Assembly: GCA_052387815.1 (NCBI GenBank)
Contig: JBQTIU010000022.1
Span: 62,001-126,000, forward strand
Direction: 5' to 3'
Length of the DNA stretch: 64,000 nt
From: JBQTIU01 sp052387815
GTDB taxonomy: Bacteria > Pseudomonadota > Alphaproteobacteria > CACIAM-22H2
Shown one piece after another: positions 19,541-28,614 of this stretch. The notes beneath the pieces are model-generated. The model made no database searches and had not been told where the DNA came from. It saw nothing but the letters and a program-made list of their open reading frames with translations. Positions within the stretch are counted from its first letter, which is position 1. The number at the start of each line of letters is the position of its first letter. Both the position numbers and the translations under genes were made by a program.

Positions 19541-20905
19541 CTACCGATAGCCAAGAACGATCTGCTCGTCCTCGGCGAACAACACGCAGCCTTCGGCCTG
19601 GCGCGCATTGGCATTGCAGGCTGACAATGCCTCTTGCTGGGCTTGCCCCGGCGTGGCGCCAGCGCTTATGCCGAACGCGGGTTTGTCGAGTCGCGGATTT
19701 ATGGCCACGGCCTTCGGCCGAGGCAAAGCCGCATACCCCGCCGCGCGCGTGCGCTCGTCCTCGCGCACGAACGGCACCAGCGCCGGATCGAAGACGCCCC
19801 AGCGGGCCAGCGCCGGCGCATGGAGCGGGAGGCCCTCACCCCGCGCCTGCGCCAAGGCCCGGTCGTTGACCGCGTAGAGCACGCAGCGCGTGGAATTGAT
19901 CCACTCGCAGAACTGGAGCGCGATCCGCCGCACATCGTCGAGGGTCCGGCGCTGATCGCCATCTCTGCTGCCCCAACCGAACCCCGCGCCATTGGCCGTA
20001 ACGGCAAAAGCCTTGGGTTCGGAGGCCGCCGCATAGCGCTCCAATGCCGCCCGCCGCTCCTTGCGCACGGCATCGGTCACCGGCACCGCGTCGGGGTCGT
20101 AGGCGGGGCCGGGCGTAAACTGATATTGTAGCGTGAGCGCGGCCGGGGCAACCGCGGCCCACGGCGCGGGCATGCCAGCGACCTCGGCGCCGGCGAACGA
20201 CTGCGGCTCGGACGGCTCCTCCTTCGGCCGCCGCTTCTCTTTGGCGGCGACGCAGCGCGTGATGCGGTCATGGACCGCCGGCCAGGTCGAGGCCTGGCGC
20301 AAGCCGTCGAGCAGGCATTCGTCGTAGAACGTGTAGCTGCGGTTGTGAGTGCAGCCGAATGACCGGCGGTCCGGTCGCGACGCGGTGAGGATGATGCGGT
20401 TAGGCTTTTGCATCGCCTCGCCGGCGAAGATCCCGCTATAGCAGGCGGAGACGATCACCACCGTCGGCCGCGCCGAGCAATACTCCGACAGGACGCCGTC
20501 GAGATACTGGGGCGCGAGGTATTCCCGGTGGTAGGCAAGAAACAATCCGTTCTGCCTGCCGTGCGACGTTAGGAACAGGAAACAGCCCTCGCGGTTGCCG
20601 CGCACGCCTTCGGCGACCGCCTTCCTTAAATTCGACAAACTCGCCCGCTCCGCCCCGCCGGCGATGTTCGCGGGCGTAGCGCTCAGCATCCGGACGCGTT
20701 CCTCGCGCACGCCGATCGCGGCGAGCTCGTCGCGCATCCACACGATAGCATTGTCGAAAACGGCCTGCGCCTCGTCGCCCGCCACCAACACGGCGCGCCA
20801 GCGCAAGACCGACGGCGCCTCGGGCACGGCCCCTGCGGGCGAGGCCGAAAAACACACCAGGCCAAACAAGGAAACCGATGTGCGGCGCCAAGCGGCGGGT
20901 CCCAT
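19541..20905 (-). CDS. Secreted caspase-fold protein, peptidase C13-like, with repeated C-terminal modules
   Basis: Protein of 454 residues with a signal peptide (cleavage near SASPAGAVPEA). Residues about 30-220 resemble the C13/legumain-like caspase fold: a catalytic His in FLFLTSHGRQNGLFL and a catalytic Cys in VVIVSACYSGIFAGEAM, each after a hydrophobic strand, with IILTASRPDRRSFGC following. The C-terminal half has two similar modules (FAVTANGAGFGWG... / FGISAGATPGQAQQEAL...) that each lead into a conserved Cys pair, resembling DUF4189-like repeats. The ATG at 20905 is preferred because gcgagga lies 8 bases upstream; one at 20914 is too close to it. It is encoded alone, convergent to hemA's neighbour. 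Target unknown. Confidence 0.72.
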   Translation of the reverse strand: MGPAAWRRTSVSLFGLVCFSASPAGAVPEAPSVLRWRAVLVAGDEAQAVFDNAIVWMRDELAAIGVREERVRMLSATPANIAGGAERASLSNLRKAVAEGVRGNREGCFLFLTSHGRQNGLFLAYHREYLAPQYLDGVLSEYCSARPTVVIVSACYSGIFAGEAMQKPNRIILTASRPDRRSFGCTHNRSYTFYDECLLDGLRQASTWPAVHDRITRCVAAKEKRRPKEEPSEPQSFAGAEVAGMPAPWAAVAPAALTLQYQFTPGPAYDPDAVPVTDAVRKERRAALERYAAASEPKAFAVTANGAGFGWGSRDGDQRRTLDDVRRIALQFCEWINSTRCVLYAVNDRALAQARGEGLPLHAPALARWGVFDPALVPFVREDERTRAAGYAALPRPKAVAINPRLDKPAFGISAGATPGQAQQEALSACNANARQAEGCVLFAEDEQIVLGYR

Positions 20906-21019
20906 GGCCGTCATCCTCGCGTTTTCAGGCGCATGACATTTATCGACGAATGAAGCAATGCAACGATACCGAGATCAGGCGGCCGGCGCAAGGGGCCGCG
21001 CTACCGACAGGGGCCGCGC

Positions 21020-21757
21020 TTACGACAGGTGCTGGCCGCCGGTGACGAAGATTTCGGCCCCGGTGACGTAGCCGAAATCCGGGTTGCAGAGCTGGTAGAT
21101 CACGCCCGCCACCTCGGCCGTGCTGCCCATGCGGTGCATCGGGATGCGGGTAATGAGCGGCTCGTAGTCGGGGCCGATCATCTCGGTCTCGATCTCGCCG
21201 GGCGCGACCGCGTTCACCCGCACGCCCAAGGCCGCGAACTCCGCCGCCATTTCGCGCGTCAGCGCGGACAGGGCCGCCTTGGACGTTGCATAGGCCGAGC
21301 CCGCGAAAGGATGGATCGCGTGGCCGGCGATCGACGTCACGTTGACGATCGTCCCCTTGGCCTTGGCGAGCGCGGCGGCGAAGCCGCGGGCGAGCACGAT
21401 GGGGGCGAAGAAATTGAGCTCAAACACCTCGCGCCAGTCGGAAAGTTCGCCGTTGAGGCAGCCGAGCCGCTCCTTGTAGGGGGTCTTGGGCGACATGCCG
21501 GCGTTGTTGACCAAGGCGTCGATGCCGGCGCCTTCGAGGCGCTCGTCGACATGCTCGACGAAGCGCTGGCGGCTCAGGGGATCGGCGAGATCGGCGGTCC
21601 AGTGGTAAGACCAGTTCGGATCGCGCCGGCATTCGGCCGGCACGTCCTCGCGCGAGCAAGTGAAGATGCGCCACCCCGCCTCGCCGAACCGCTTGACGGT
21701 CGCGTGGCCGATGCCGCGGCTGGCGCCGGTCAGGATCAGGGTCTTGCGCTCGGACAT
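21020..21757 (-). CDS. Short-chain dehydrogenase/reductase (SDR family)
   Basis: NAD(P)-dependent oxidoreductase of 245 residues, classical SDR. It shows the cofactor motif TGASRGIGHATV (residues about 9-20), NNAGMSPKTPYKE, the catalytic Ser in VTSIAGHA, and the Tyr-x3-Lys pair in GSAYATSKAAL. It ends in FVTGGQHLS, a typical SDR end. The ATG at 21757 puts the nucleotide motif at the usual position. It stands alone on the minus strand. The substrate cannot be assigned from the sequence. Confidence 0.88.
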   Translation of the reverse strand: MSERKTLILTGASRGIGHATVKRFGEAGWRIFTCSREDVPAECRRDPNWSYHWTADLADPLSRQRFVEHVDERLEGAGIDALVNNAGMSPKTPYKERLGCLNGELSDWREVFELNFFAPIVLARGFAAALAKAKGTIVNVTSIAGHAIHPFAGSAYATSKAALSALTREMAAEFAALGVRVNAVAPGEIETEMIGPDYEPLITRIPMHRMGSTAEVAGVIYQLCNPDFGYVTGAEIFVTGGQHLS

Positions 21758-21850
21758 CGCAAGGGGAGTGTAGGCGAAAACCCGCCCTCCCGCCACCCTA
21801 GGTCCGAGGAATCGGACGGGGTCCTCGTTCGAGGCGGATGCGTTTCAGCG

Positions 21851-22159
21851 TCAAGTCTGTCGGGTCTTGGGTGTTATGACCGGTTTTATTTGCAGCGCAG
21901 CACCCTCCGGGTGGGTGTCGCAAAATTGCTTGAGCACCAGCTTGAGTTTTGCGGCATGCTGAGGTTTGCCGCGCGCCTCGGCAGCGGCGATGTCATCGAC
22001 GATCATGCGGCGGATGACCGGCACGCCGTCCGGCCGGCGCATCAGATAGTTGCCGAGTTCGGCGGCGACCAGTTCCGGAACGCGCTCGTGCTCAGCGATC
22101 GCCAGCACTTCCTCTTCCGTGAGGCCGCACAGCGACAGGCAGTCCTTCAAGGTCAACAT
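21851..22159 (-). CDS. Conserved alphaproteobacterial hypothetical protein, about 100 residues
   Basis: Protein of 102 residues starting MLTLKDCLSLCGLTEEEVLA, with the stretch IAEHERVPELVAAELGNYL. I recognise this as the style of a small conserved protein seen in alphaproteobacteria, predicted to be all helical, without a known function. It has two early Cys (positions 7 and 11) and a later Cys near residue 83. The start at 22159 is chosen over a start 20 codons upstream because the conserved part begins there. Confidence 0.7.
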   Translation of the reverse strand: MLTLKDCLSLCGLTEEEVLAIAEHERVPELVAAELGNYLMRRPDGVPVIRRMIVDDIAAAEARGKPQHAAKLKLVLKQFCDTHPEGAALQIKPVITPKTRQT

Positions 22160-22332
22160 GGCAGGCCCTCCGGCGACAGCTGTGGAAAATTCCGCAAAGG
22201 CCGTTGAGCGAGCAGTCACGGCAACCCGGTGATCCCTGACATCACCGCCCCCGAATTGGTTACACCATGACGGATGGAAAGCATACCCAGAAGTAATGAA
22301 ATTTACAAGCGCGAATCGCGTTCCTCTGCCCC

Positions 22333-22604
22333 TCAGTGGGCCATCAGGAGTGCCAGCTTGGCGTGCGCCAGCACGTGGCGCCGGACGCCCCCGAAGATCA
22401 TCTGGCGCAGCCGGCTATGCGTATAGGCGCCCGTCACCAGGAGAGGGGCGCCCAGCGATTGGGCTTCGGCCAGGATTCGCGCGACGGCCAGGAAGACGGC
22501 CGCGCCATGGGTGGTCGATGCGTTCGACGCGTTCGATCCCGGCGCCGTAGGTGGCGGGCCGCAGGAGGAACTCGATCGCCTCGCTCCGGTCGGCGACGAT
22601 CATC
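22333..22604 (-). pseudogene. C-terminal remnant of a universal stress protein
   Basis: The minus strand ends with VTGAYTHSRLRQMIFGG and then HVLAHAKLALLMAH before the TGA at 22333. This is the USP nucleotide-binding C-terminus, closely like the intact tandem protein at 5653-6480. Upstream, the reading frame must shift near 22510 to pick up RSEAIEFLLRPATYGAG, and no start codon or first half is present. It is therefore a truncated and frameshifted relic next to the CDF transporter gene. Confidence 0.7.
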
Positions 22605-22617
22605 GGCGACCGGGCGC

Positions 22618-23553
22618 TCAGCCGGAAGCGAACGTCCGGCGCACCTGCTCGACCCCCGCGGGATCCTCGTGGACAATGATCTCGGCGTGCGGATAGACCG
22701 CCAGGACCCGCGCCTCCACTTGATCGGAAATCTCGTGCGCGCGGCGCAGGCTCATGCCGCCGTCCATCTCGAGATGGAACTGGATGAAGATGCTCCGCCC
22801 CGCCGAGCGCGTGCGCAAATCGTGGAGATCGCGGACCTCGGGATGGCCGAGCGCGATGGCGCGGATGCGCTCGCGGTCGGGCGCCGGCAGCTCGCGGTCC
22901 ATCAACAGGTCGAGCGAAGTCCGGGCGATGGCGTAGGCGCTGTAAAGGACATAGGCGCCGATCGCCGCGCCGAACAGCGGATCGAGCGCCGGCCAAGACC
23001 ACAGGCCCGACAGGACGAGCGCGGCGATGACGCTCAGGTTGACCAACAGGTCGCCGCGGTAGTGCAGTTGGTCGGCGCCGATCGTCACCGACTTGGTGGC
23101 CGCCACCACCCGGCGCTGGAACAGGACGAGCCCGAGCGTGAGGGCGATGGAGAACACCATGACGGCGATGCCGACCTCGCCGTTGGCGACCGGCTGGGGA
23201 ACCACCAGCCGGTGACCGGCCTCAAGGAACAGCAGCAGCGCCGAGCCGCCGATGAACGCCGCCTGTGCGAGCGCCGCCAAGGGCTCGATCTTGCCGTGGC
23301 CGAAGCGGTGCTCGGTATCGGCCGGAACGAGGGCATGGCGCACCGCGAGCAGGTTGACGAACGAAGCGGCGGTGTCGAACAGCGAGTCGAGCAGGCTCGA
23401 GAGCACGCTCACCGAGTCGGTCACCGCCCAGGCGCCGGTCTTGGCGGCGATCAAGGTCAGGGAAACGGCGACCGAGGCGTAGCTCGCCAGCCGCATCAGG
23501 CGCGCCTCGCGCGCCCCGATGTCCTCGACCCGACTCGAGGAGAGCGTGGCCAT
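22618..23553 (-). CDS. fieF: Cation diffusion facilitator metal exporter (FieF-like)
   Basis: Inner-membrane divalent metal/proton antiporter of 311 residues with six membrane helices followed by a cytoplasmic metal-binding domain. The transport site residues are visible: DSLFD in helix 2 (about residues 56-60) and HYRGD in helix 5 (H-x3-D). The cytoplasmic domain contains FIQFHLEMDGGMSLRRAHEI, typical of the FieF/ZitB dimerisation domain. Likely substrates are zinc, iron(II) or cadmium. It lies 15 bases downstream of pdxH on the same strand and may be co-transcribed with it. Confidence 0.9.
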   Translation of the reverse strand: MATLSSSRVEDIGAREARLMRLASYASVAVSLTLIAAKTGAWAVTDSVSVLSSLLDSLFDTAASFVNLLAVRHALVPADTEHRFGHGKIEPLAALAQAAFIGGSALLLFLEAGHRLVVPQPVANGEVGIAVMVFSIALTLGLVLFQRRVVAATKSVTIGADQLHYRGDLLVNLSVIAALVLSGLWSWPALDPLFGAAIGAYVLYSAYAIARTSLDLLMDRELPAPDRERIRAIALGHPEVRDLHDLRTRSAGRSIFIQFHLEMDGGMSLRRAHEISDQVEARVLAVYPHAEIIVHEDPAGVEQVRRTFASG

Positions 23554-23568
23554 CCTTCGACCGGCTCC

Positions 23569-24177
23569 TTACGGAAACAGTTTTTCGGTCCGCCAGCCGC
23601 GATCGTGGCGATGATAGACCAGCCGGTCGTGGAGGCGGAACGGGCGATGGTGCCAGAATTCGATGCGCTCCGGCACGACCCGGAAGCCCGACCAGAAAGC
23701 CGGCCGCGGCACCTTGCCGAGGGCGAACTTGGCGGCGAACTCGGCGACCCGCCTTTCGAGCTCGAAGCGCGAGGCGAGCGCTCGCGACTGGCGCGAGGCC
23801 CAGGCGCCGATCTGGCTGGTGCGCGGCCGGCTGGCGAAATAGTCATCCGCCTCGCCCTCGCTCACCGGTTCGACCGCTCCCTCGATGCGGACCTGGCGGC
23901 CCAGCGACTTCCAATGGAACAGCAGCGCCGCCCGGGGGTTGGCGACCAGATCGACGGCCTTGCGGCTTTCGAGGTTGGTGTAGAACACGAAGCCGCGCTC
24001 GTCGGCGCCCTTGAGCAGCACCATGCGCGCGCTCGGCCGTCCCTCGGCATCGGCGGTGGCCAGCGTCATGGCCGTGGGGTCGTTGGGCTCGCGCCGCTCC
24101 GCCTCGGCCAGCCAGTCGTGGAACCTGGCGATCGGGTCGAATTCGGCCTCGACGGTGAGGGCATCATCCTGGCTCAT
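23569..24177 (-). CDS. pdxH: Pyridoxamine 5'-phosphate oxidase
   Basis: FMN enzyme of 202 residues that oxidises pyridoxamine or pyridoxine 5'-phosphate to pyridoxal 5'-phosphate, the last step of vitamin B6 synthesis and salvage. Landmarks are AMTLATADAEGRPSARMVLL (start of the FMN barrel), GFVFYTNLESRKAVDL, the RVEG-type strand QVRIEGAVEPV, SRPRTSQIGAWASRQS, and the C-terminal RTEKLFP in place of the usual RL(Y/A)P end. The length is typical. An AT-rich promoter region lies upstream (24190-24240). Confidence 0.94.
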   Translation of the reverse strand: MSQDDALTVEAEFDPIARFHDWLAEAERREPNDPTAMTLATADAEGRPSARMVLLKGADERGFVFYTNLESRKAVDLVANPRAALLFHWKSLGRQVRIEGAVEPVSEGEADDYFASRPRTSQIGAWASRQSRALASRFELERRVAEFAAKFALGKVPRPAFWSGFRVVPERIEFWHHRPFRLHDRLVYHRHDRGWRTEKLFP

Positions 24178-24250
24178 CGCTTGAATCGGTTGCCCGAATT
24201 GGAATAAAATTTCGCCACATTCGTAATATAATGAGGAGAGGCCGGGGGGG

Positions 24251-24271
24251 CCAGCCCCGGGGGCTGGTTTT
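24251..24271 (+). terminator. Short GC hairpin followed by T run
   Basis: ccagccccgggggctgg is a near-complete palindrome followed by tttt, about 95 bases before the glycine-zipper lipoprotein gene. It could act as a weak terminator or leader hairpin on the plus strand. No gene lies directly upstream on that strand, so its role is unclear. Confidence 0.3.
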
Positions 24272-24363
24272 CCCGGCCGGCGGTGCTACATCGATCGGAG
24301 ATCGCGTTGGAATTCGCGTCGGATCGGCTTCGCCGAACCGTTCAAAGTCAAGGAACTCAGCCC

Positions 24364-24831
24364 ATGAAGAGCCTCAAGTTCGCCATCATCGGAGCCCTCT
24401 CGCTGGCGCTCGCCGCCTGCGCCGAAGGCGGCCAGAAGGAAAATATCGGGACCGTCCTCGGCGGCATCGGCGGCGCCGTGGTCGGCGCCCAGTTCGGCAA
24501 GGGCAAGGGTCAATTGGTCGGAGTCGCCGCGGGTACCCTGCTCGGCGCCTTCCTGGGCCGCGAGGTCGGCAAGTCGCTCGACCGCGCCGATGTGGCCTAT
24601 GCCCAGCAAGCCCAGACCCGCGCGCACGCCGCGCCGATCGGCCAGCAGATCGCGTGGAGCAATCCCGAGAGCGGCAACGCCGGCACGATCACGGCGCGCA
24701 AGGACGGCCGCGACCAGGCCGGCAACTACTGCCGCGAGTACCAGTCCACGGTCACCATCGGCGGCCAGACCGAGCAGGCCTTCGGCACGGCTTGCAGGCA
24801 GCCGGACGGGACGTGGAAGATCATCGAGTAG
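24364..24831 (+). CDS. Glycine-zipper lipoprotein (17 kDa surface antigen-like)
   Basis: Outer-membrane lipoprotein candidate of 155 residues. The signal peptide MKSLKFAIIGALSLALAAC ends in a lipobox with Cys at about residue 19. A glycine zipper follows (VLGGIGGAVVGAQFGKGKGQ, then GTLLGAFLGREVG), and the C-terminal part has the surface-antigen fold segment CREYQSTVTIGGQTEQAFGT with paired Cys. This is the layout of Rickettsia 17 kDa antigen-like proteins. The ATG at 24364 fits the lipoprotein signal; a longer reading from 24283 would mask it. Confidence 0.85.
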   Translation: MKSLKFAIIGALSLALAACAEGGQKENIGTVLGGIGGAVVGAQFGKGKGQLVGVAAGTLLGAFLGREVGKSLDRADVAYAQQAQTRAHAAPIGQQIAWSNPESGNAGTITARKDGRDQAGNYCREYQSTVTIGGQTEQAFGTACRQPDGTWKIIE

Positions 24832-24928
24832 TCGGCCCCTGACTCGATGCGCGGCGGGGGGCGATGGGCGGCCGTCGCCCCTCGCCGTTTAGGGCCGCCA
24901 GGAAAAGCGCCGGGGAAGCCAGGTGGCG

Positions 24929-25831
24929 ATGCGCGACCCTTACCAGGTTCTCGGCGTCGAGCGCGACGCCAGCCAGAACAAAATCAAAGTGGCCTATCGG
25001 CGGCTTGCCAAGACGTTCCACCCCGATCTCAACCCCGGCAACCCCGGCGCGGAGATCCGGTTCAAGGAGGTATCGGGGGCCTACGATCTGTTGTCCGATT
25101 CCGCCAAGCGGGCGCGTTTCGATCGCGGCGAGATCGACGCCAGCGGCGCCGAGCGTCCCGATCGCCGGTTCTACCGCACCTATGCCGAGGGACCGCAAGG
25201 CGCCAAGTACGACCTCGGCGCCGAATTCGATCCCTCCGATCTGTTCTCCGGGCTGTTCGAGTTCGCGCGCCGGCCAGGCACCAAGCGGCGCGGGGCCGAC
25301 ATCTCCTATTCGTTCGACGTCGACTTCGTCGAGGCGGCGGTCGGGGCGAAAAAGCGACTTGAGCTTCCCGACCGCCGGACCATCGATGTAACCATCCCGC
25401 CGGGGACCGCCGACCGGCAAACCCTGCGGCTCAAGGGCCAGGGCCGCCCCGGAGCGGGCGGCGGGCCGCCCGGCGATGCCTACATCGAAATCCACATCCG
25501 ACCGCATCCTTATTTCACCCGCAAGGACCCCGACATCCATGTCGAGGTGCCGATCAGCCTCACCGAGGCAGTCCTCGGCGGCCCCATCACCGTGCCGACC
25601 ATCGACGGCCCGGTCTCCGTGACCGTGCCGAAAGGCGCGAATTCCGGCACCACGCTCCGCCTCAAGGGGCGCGGCGTCCGCGATCGCGGCAGCGCAGCGC
25701 GCGGCGACCAATATGTCAAGCTGCGGGTGATCCTGCCCGAGACGCCCGATCCGGAGCTGGTCCGGTTCGTCGAAAATTGGGGTCCGGCAGGCGACTACAA
25801 CGCCCGTGCCCGGGTCGGAATGGCGAAATGA
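24929..25831 (+). CDS. cbpA: DnaJ-like co-chaperone (CbpA type)
   Basis: Co-chaperone of 300 residues without the zinc-finger domain. The J domain is at residues 3-65 with the Hsp70-activating HPD in AKTFHPDLNPG. A short Gly/Asp-rich linker leads to the C-terminal substrate-binding domains with VTIPPGTADRQTLRLKGQGR and VTVPKGANSGTTLRLKGRG repeats. A GTG two codons earlier is an alternative start. Its TGA overlaps the ATG of the CbpM-like gene, and that pairing strongly supports the CbpA assignment. Confidence 0.9.
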   Translation: MRDPYQVLGVERDASQNKIKVAYRRLAKTFHPDLNPGNPGAEIRFKEVSGAYDLLSDSAKRARFDRGEIDASGAERPDRRFYRTYAEGPQGAKYDLGAEFDPSDLFSGLFEFARRPGTKRRGADISYSFDVDFVEAAVGAKKRLELPDRRTIDVTIPPGTADRQTLRLKGQGRPGAGGGPPGDAYIEIHIRPHPYFTRKDPDIHVEVPISLTEAVLGGPITVPTIDGPVSVTVPKGANSGTTLRLKGRGVRDRGSAARGDQYVKLRVILPETPDPELVRFVENWGPAGDYNARARVGMAK

Positions 25832-26163
25832 AGGCTCTTTCCGAGGTGGTGGTCGCCTTCGGCCTCGAGGCCGATGAACTCGTCCTCTGGGTCGAGCGGA
25901 AATGGGTGTTGCCGCTCGCCGCCGACGGCGAGCCCCTGTTCAGCGCCGCCGACTTGGCGCGGGTGGGCATGATCGTCGAATTGAAACGCGAGCTCGGCAT
26001 CAACGACGAGGCCATGCCGGTGGTCCTCGGCTTGCTCGACCAAATCTACGGGCTGCGCCGGCAGGTGCGGCAGCTCATCGCGACCTTGGGCGAGTTGCCC
26101 GAGGCCCAAAGGCGAAGCCTGGCGGCGCGGCTCCGGCGCGATCTCGGGCCCGAGCGCGAGTAG
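25828..26163 (+). CDS. cbpM: Chaperone modulator CbpM-like protein
   Basis: Protein of 111 residues that in the known system binds CbpA and inhibits its co-chaperone activity. It is MerR-like in its N-terminal part (FGLEADELVLWVERKWVLP) followed by helices (LFSAADLARVGMIVELKREL, INDEAMPVVLGLLDQIYGLR). The ATGA overlap with the cbpA gene sets the start at 25828 and indicates co-translation. Similarity is structural and contextual rather than strong in sequence, but the arrangement is typical. Confidence 0.82.
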   Translation: MKALSEVVVAFGLEADELVLWVERKWVLPLAADGEPLFSAADLARVGMIVELKRELGINDEAMPVVLGLLDQIYGLRRQVRQLIATLGELPEAQRRSLAARLRRDLGPERE

Positions 26164-26187
26164 GCGCAACACCGGCGCCCGGCCCGA

Positions 26188-26380
26188 GGCTTTCCCGTTG
26201 TCCCAAGAGAATCTCGCGCCACTTCCACGCCTGCACCAACTGCTCCAGGGTGATCGCCAGCGGGACCAGCACCAGGTACTCGCCCCGAGCACGGAAAAGC
26301 GTGTCGACGAAGCTGTCGTAGTCGATCCGAAGCAGCACGTAGGCGAGGGCAGCGAGACCGACCGCCGCGCTGCCCGAGGA
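26188..26380 (-). pseudogene. Truncated YbhN-like flippase/LPG synthase membrane fragment joined to a repeat end
   Basis: On the minus strand one frame reads AAVGLAALAYVLLRIDYDSF, continuing through RARGEYLVLVPLAITLEQLV to AWKWREIL. This resembles the first two helices of the lysylphosphatidylglycerol-synthase/YbhN flippase family. It has no proper start, since a stop lies just upstream at 26381. It also loses similarity right after WREIL, where the DNA becomes CTTGGGACAACGGGAAAGCC (26188-26207). That sequence is almost the 21-bp inverted end of the element at 34781-34972. The gene was evidently cut by that repeat. Confidence 0.45.
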
Positions 26381-26418
26381 TCACCAGCGGCGCCCAGGCC
26401 GTTTTGTCCGATCGCCGG

Positions 26419-26586
26419 TCACTCCCGGGCCTCGACCCGGTCGAGGAACGCGATATAGTCGGCCGGAAGCCCGCACTGCCGCGCGGCTTCGCGGATGGCC
26501 TGCAGCAGCTCACCCCGATCCGCATGCCCAAGCGCCTCGATCAACTCCTGGACATATCGCCCAAACCGTGATTCCTTTCCGCCCAT
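26419..26586 (-). CDS. Small protein (55 residues) ending like a gamma-glutamylcyclotransferase
   Basis: An open frame starting MGGKESRFGRYVQELIEAL and ending GLPADYIAFLDRVEARE. The last 25 residues match the end of the gamma-glutamylcyclotransferase-like protein at 32205-32663 (GLPADYVAFLDRVEARE), and the first 32 bases of the two gene ends, counted from the stop side, are identical. It lacks the YFAYGGNM catalytic region. It may be a real small protein, or a remnant left when the transporter cassette entered next to the cyclotransferase gene. Confidence 0.4.
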   Translation of the reverse strand: MGGKESRFGRYVQELIEALGHADRGELLQAIREAARQCGLPADYIAFLDRVEARE

Positions 26587-26633
26587 CGCCCAACATCCGG
26601 TGACTGTAAATCCTTCATCCTACCATCACCACC

Positions 26634-27317
<684 letters not shown>

Positions 27318-27357
27318 CGCGAACTCCTTTAGCCGGACGAAAAGGGCGGCGGCTTGG

Positions 27358-28599
27358 CTACTGCTGGCGGATGGCGTCGGCGGGGCGCATCAGCATACCG
27401 CGCGTGACCGCATAGAGACTCCCGATCAGCCCGAAGACACAAGCCAGTCCCAACCCCTGGGCCAGCTCCGTAGCGCCGAGGGCATAGGGCGCGACCGCCG
27501 ACACGTTCGAGGCGGTCGCCCCAAGGAAAACGAAGCCGAGCATCGAACCACCAAAGGCGTACACCCCTAAGCCCAGCAGCCCGCCGAGGACGGTCAAGGC
27601 CAAGGTTTCAGCCGTGAACAGGGTTGCCACGTGCGCGTTGGACGCGCCGATCGCCTTTAGGATGCCAAGTTCCCGCGTCCGCTCCCGCGTTACCAGGAGC
27701 ATGGTAAACAGGACAACCAGGGCACCAGCCCCGGCCGCGACGCCAGCTCCGATCAAACTGTTAGCGCTGACCGCGTCGAGGGATTTCGCCGCCTGGAGGG
27801 CGGTCTGGTCCTGAGCAATGACATCCGCCTCTTTCCCCATTATTCCTTTCAGGGCCGTCGCCACCGCCGGGACATTCTCGGCCGAGTCGGCAGTGACGAT
27901 GTACTGGGACACCCGGTCCCGGCCTATCCCCATGATGTCCTGGACGACATCGAGTGGCGCGAAGACCTGGTTATCGGGGTAGACCACACGGACCTCGAAA
28001 ATCCCGATGACGCGAGCCTTGAGATCCTTAATGGCATGCGGGTAGATCCATTTGCCCCGCTGGACCTCCGCGCCGGGCAGCGTGAACTCGTCGCCGAGAT
28101 CCACCCCCCGGCTCCGGGCAAAGGCCTTGCCCACGATGGCCACCGCCTTCCCGGTGTCGCCCGGCGTGAATTCCCGGCCCGCCAGGAGACGCGGGCTGCC
28201 CACAAATCCCCCCATGGATTGCAGGCGAAGCGTGGCTCCAGGTTCCACCCCGATGAGAACTCCCGTCGGCGGGTTCCGCTTGTTGTCTACGAACTGCCGC
28301 TTCAGGTAGCGCTCCACTTTGATGACGTGGGGGAGGGCGACGAGTCGCGAGACATCCGCTGGCAGGAGGTCTTGGGTCACCGTTCCCGCATAACCGGAAG
28401 TATTCCCCGCCTCGTTGGCCTCGATCCGGGTCGCCGCCTTGGCCTTGAGCGCGCGGGCCTCTGCCGCGGTGGTGGCGCTGGTCTTCATCATCGTGACAAA
28501 GACGCCCACGCAGAGCGCCAGCACCAGGACCATCAACGTGGCTCTCGCCTGATTGCGATAGACGTTTCGCACACCGAGCAGCAGAGTCCTCATCGCCAT
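27358..28599 (-). CDS. FtsX/MacB-like ABC permease (second of a pair)
   Basis: Permease of 413 residues with the MacB/LolC plan: a first helix at about residues 18-38, a large periplasmic core (about 40-270), then three C-terminal helices in the FtsX domain. The coupling-helix region reads LVTRERTRELGILKAIGASN. The periplasmic core has VIKVERYLKRQFVDNKRN and AVAIVGKAFARSRGVDLGDE. It is paralogous to the next gene upstream (428 residues) and probably forms a heterodimer with it. An end fragment, AVTRGMLMRPADAIRQQ, matches the usual LRPAEALR tail. Confidence 0.9.
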   Translation of the reverse strand: MAMRTLLLGVRNVYRNQARATLMVLVLALCVGVFVTMMKTSATTAAEARALKAKAATRIEANEAGNTSGYAGTVTQDLLPADVSRLVALPHVIKVERYLKRQFVDNKRNPPTGVLIGVEPGATLRLQSMGGFVGSPRLLAGREFTPGDTGKAVAIVGKAFARSRGVDLGDEFTLPGAEVQRGKWIYPHAIKDLKARVIGIFEVRVVYPDNQVFAPLDVVQDIMGIGRDRVSQYIVTADSAENVPAVATALKGIMGKEADVIAQDQTALQAAKSLDAVSANSLIGAGVAAGAGALVVLFTMLLVTRERTRELGILKAIGASNAHVATLFTAETLALTVLGGLLGLGVYAFGGSMLGFVFLGATASNVSAVAPYALGATELAQGLGLACVFGLIGSLYAVTRGMLMRPADAIRQQ

Positions 28600-28614
28600 T
28601 CCGGACCTGCGGCC

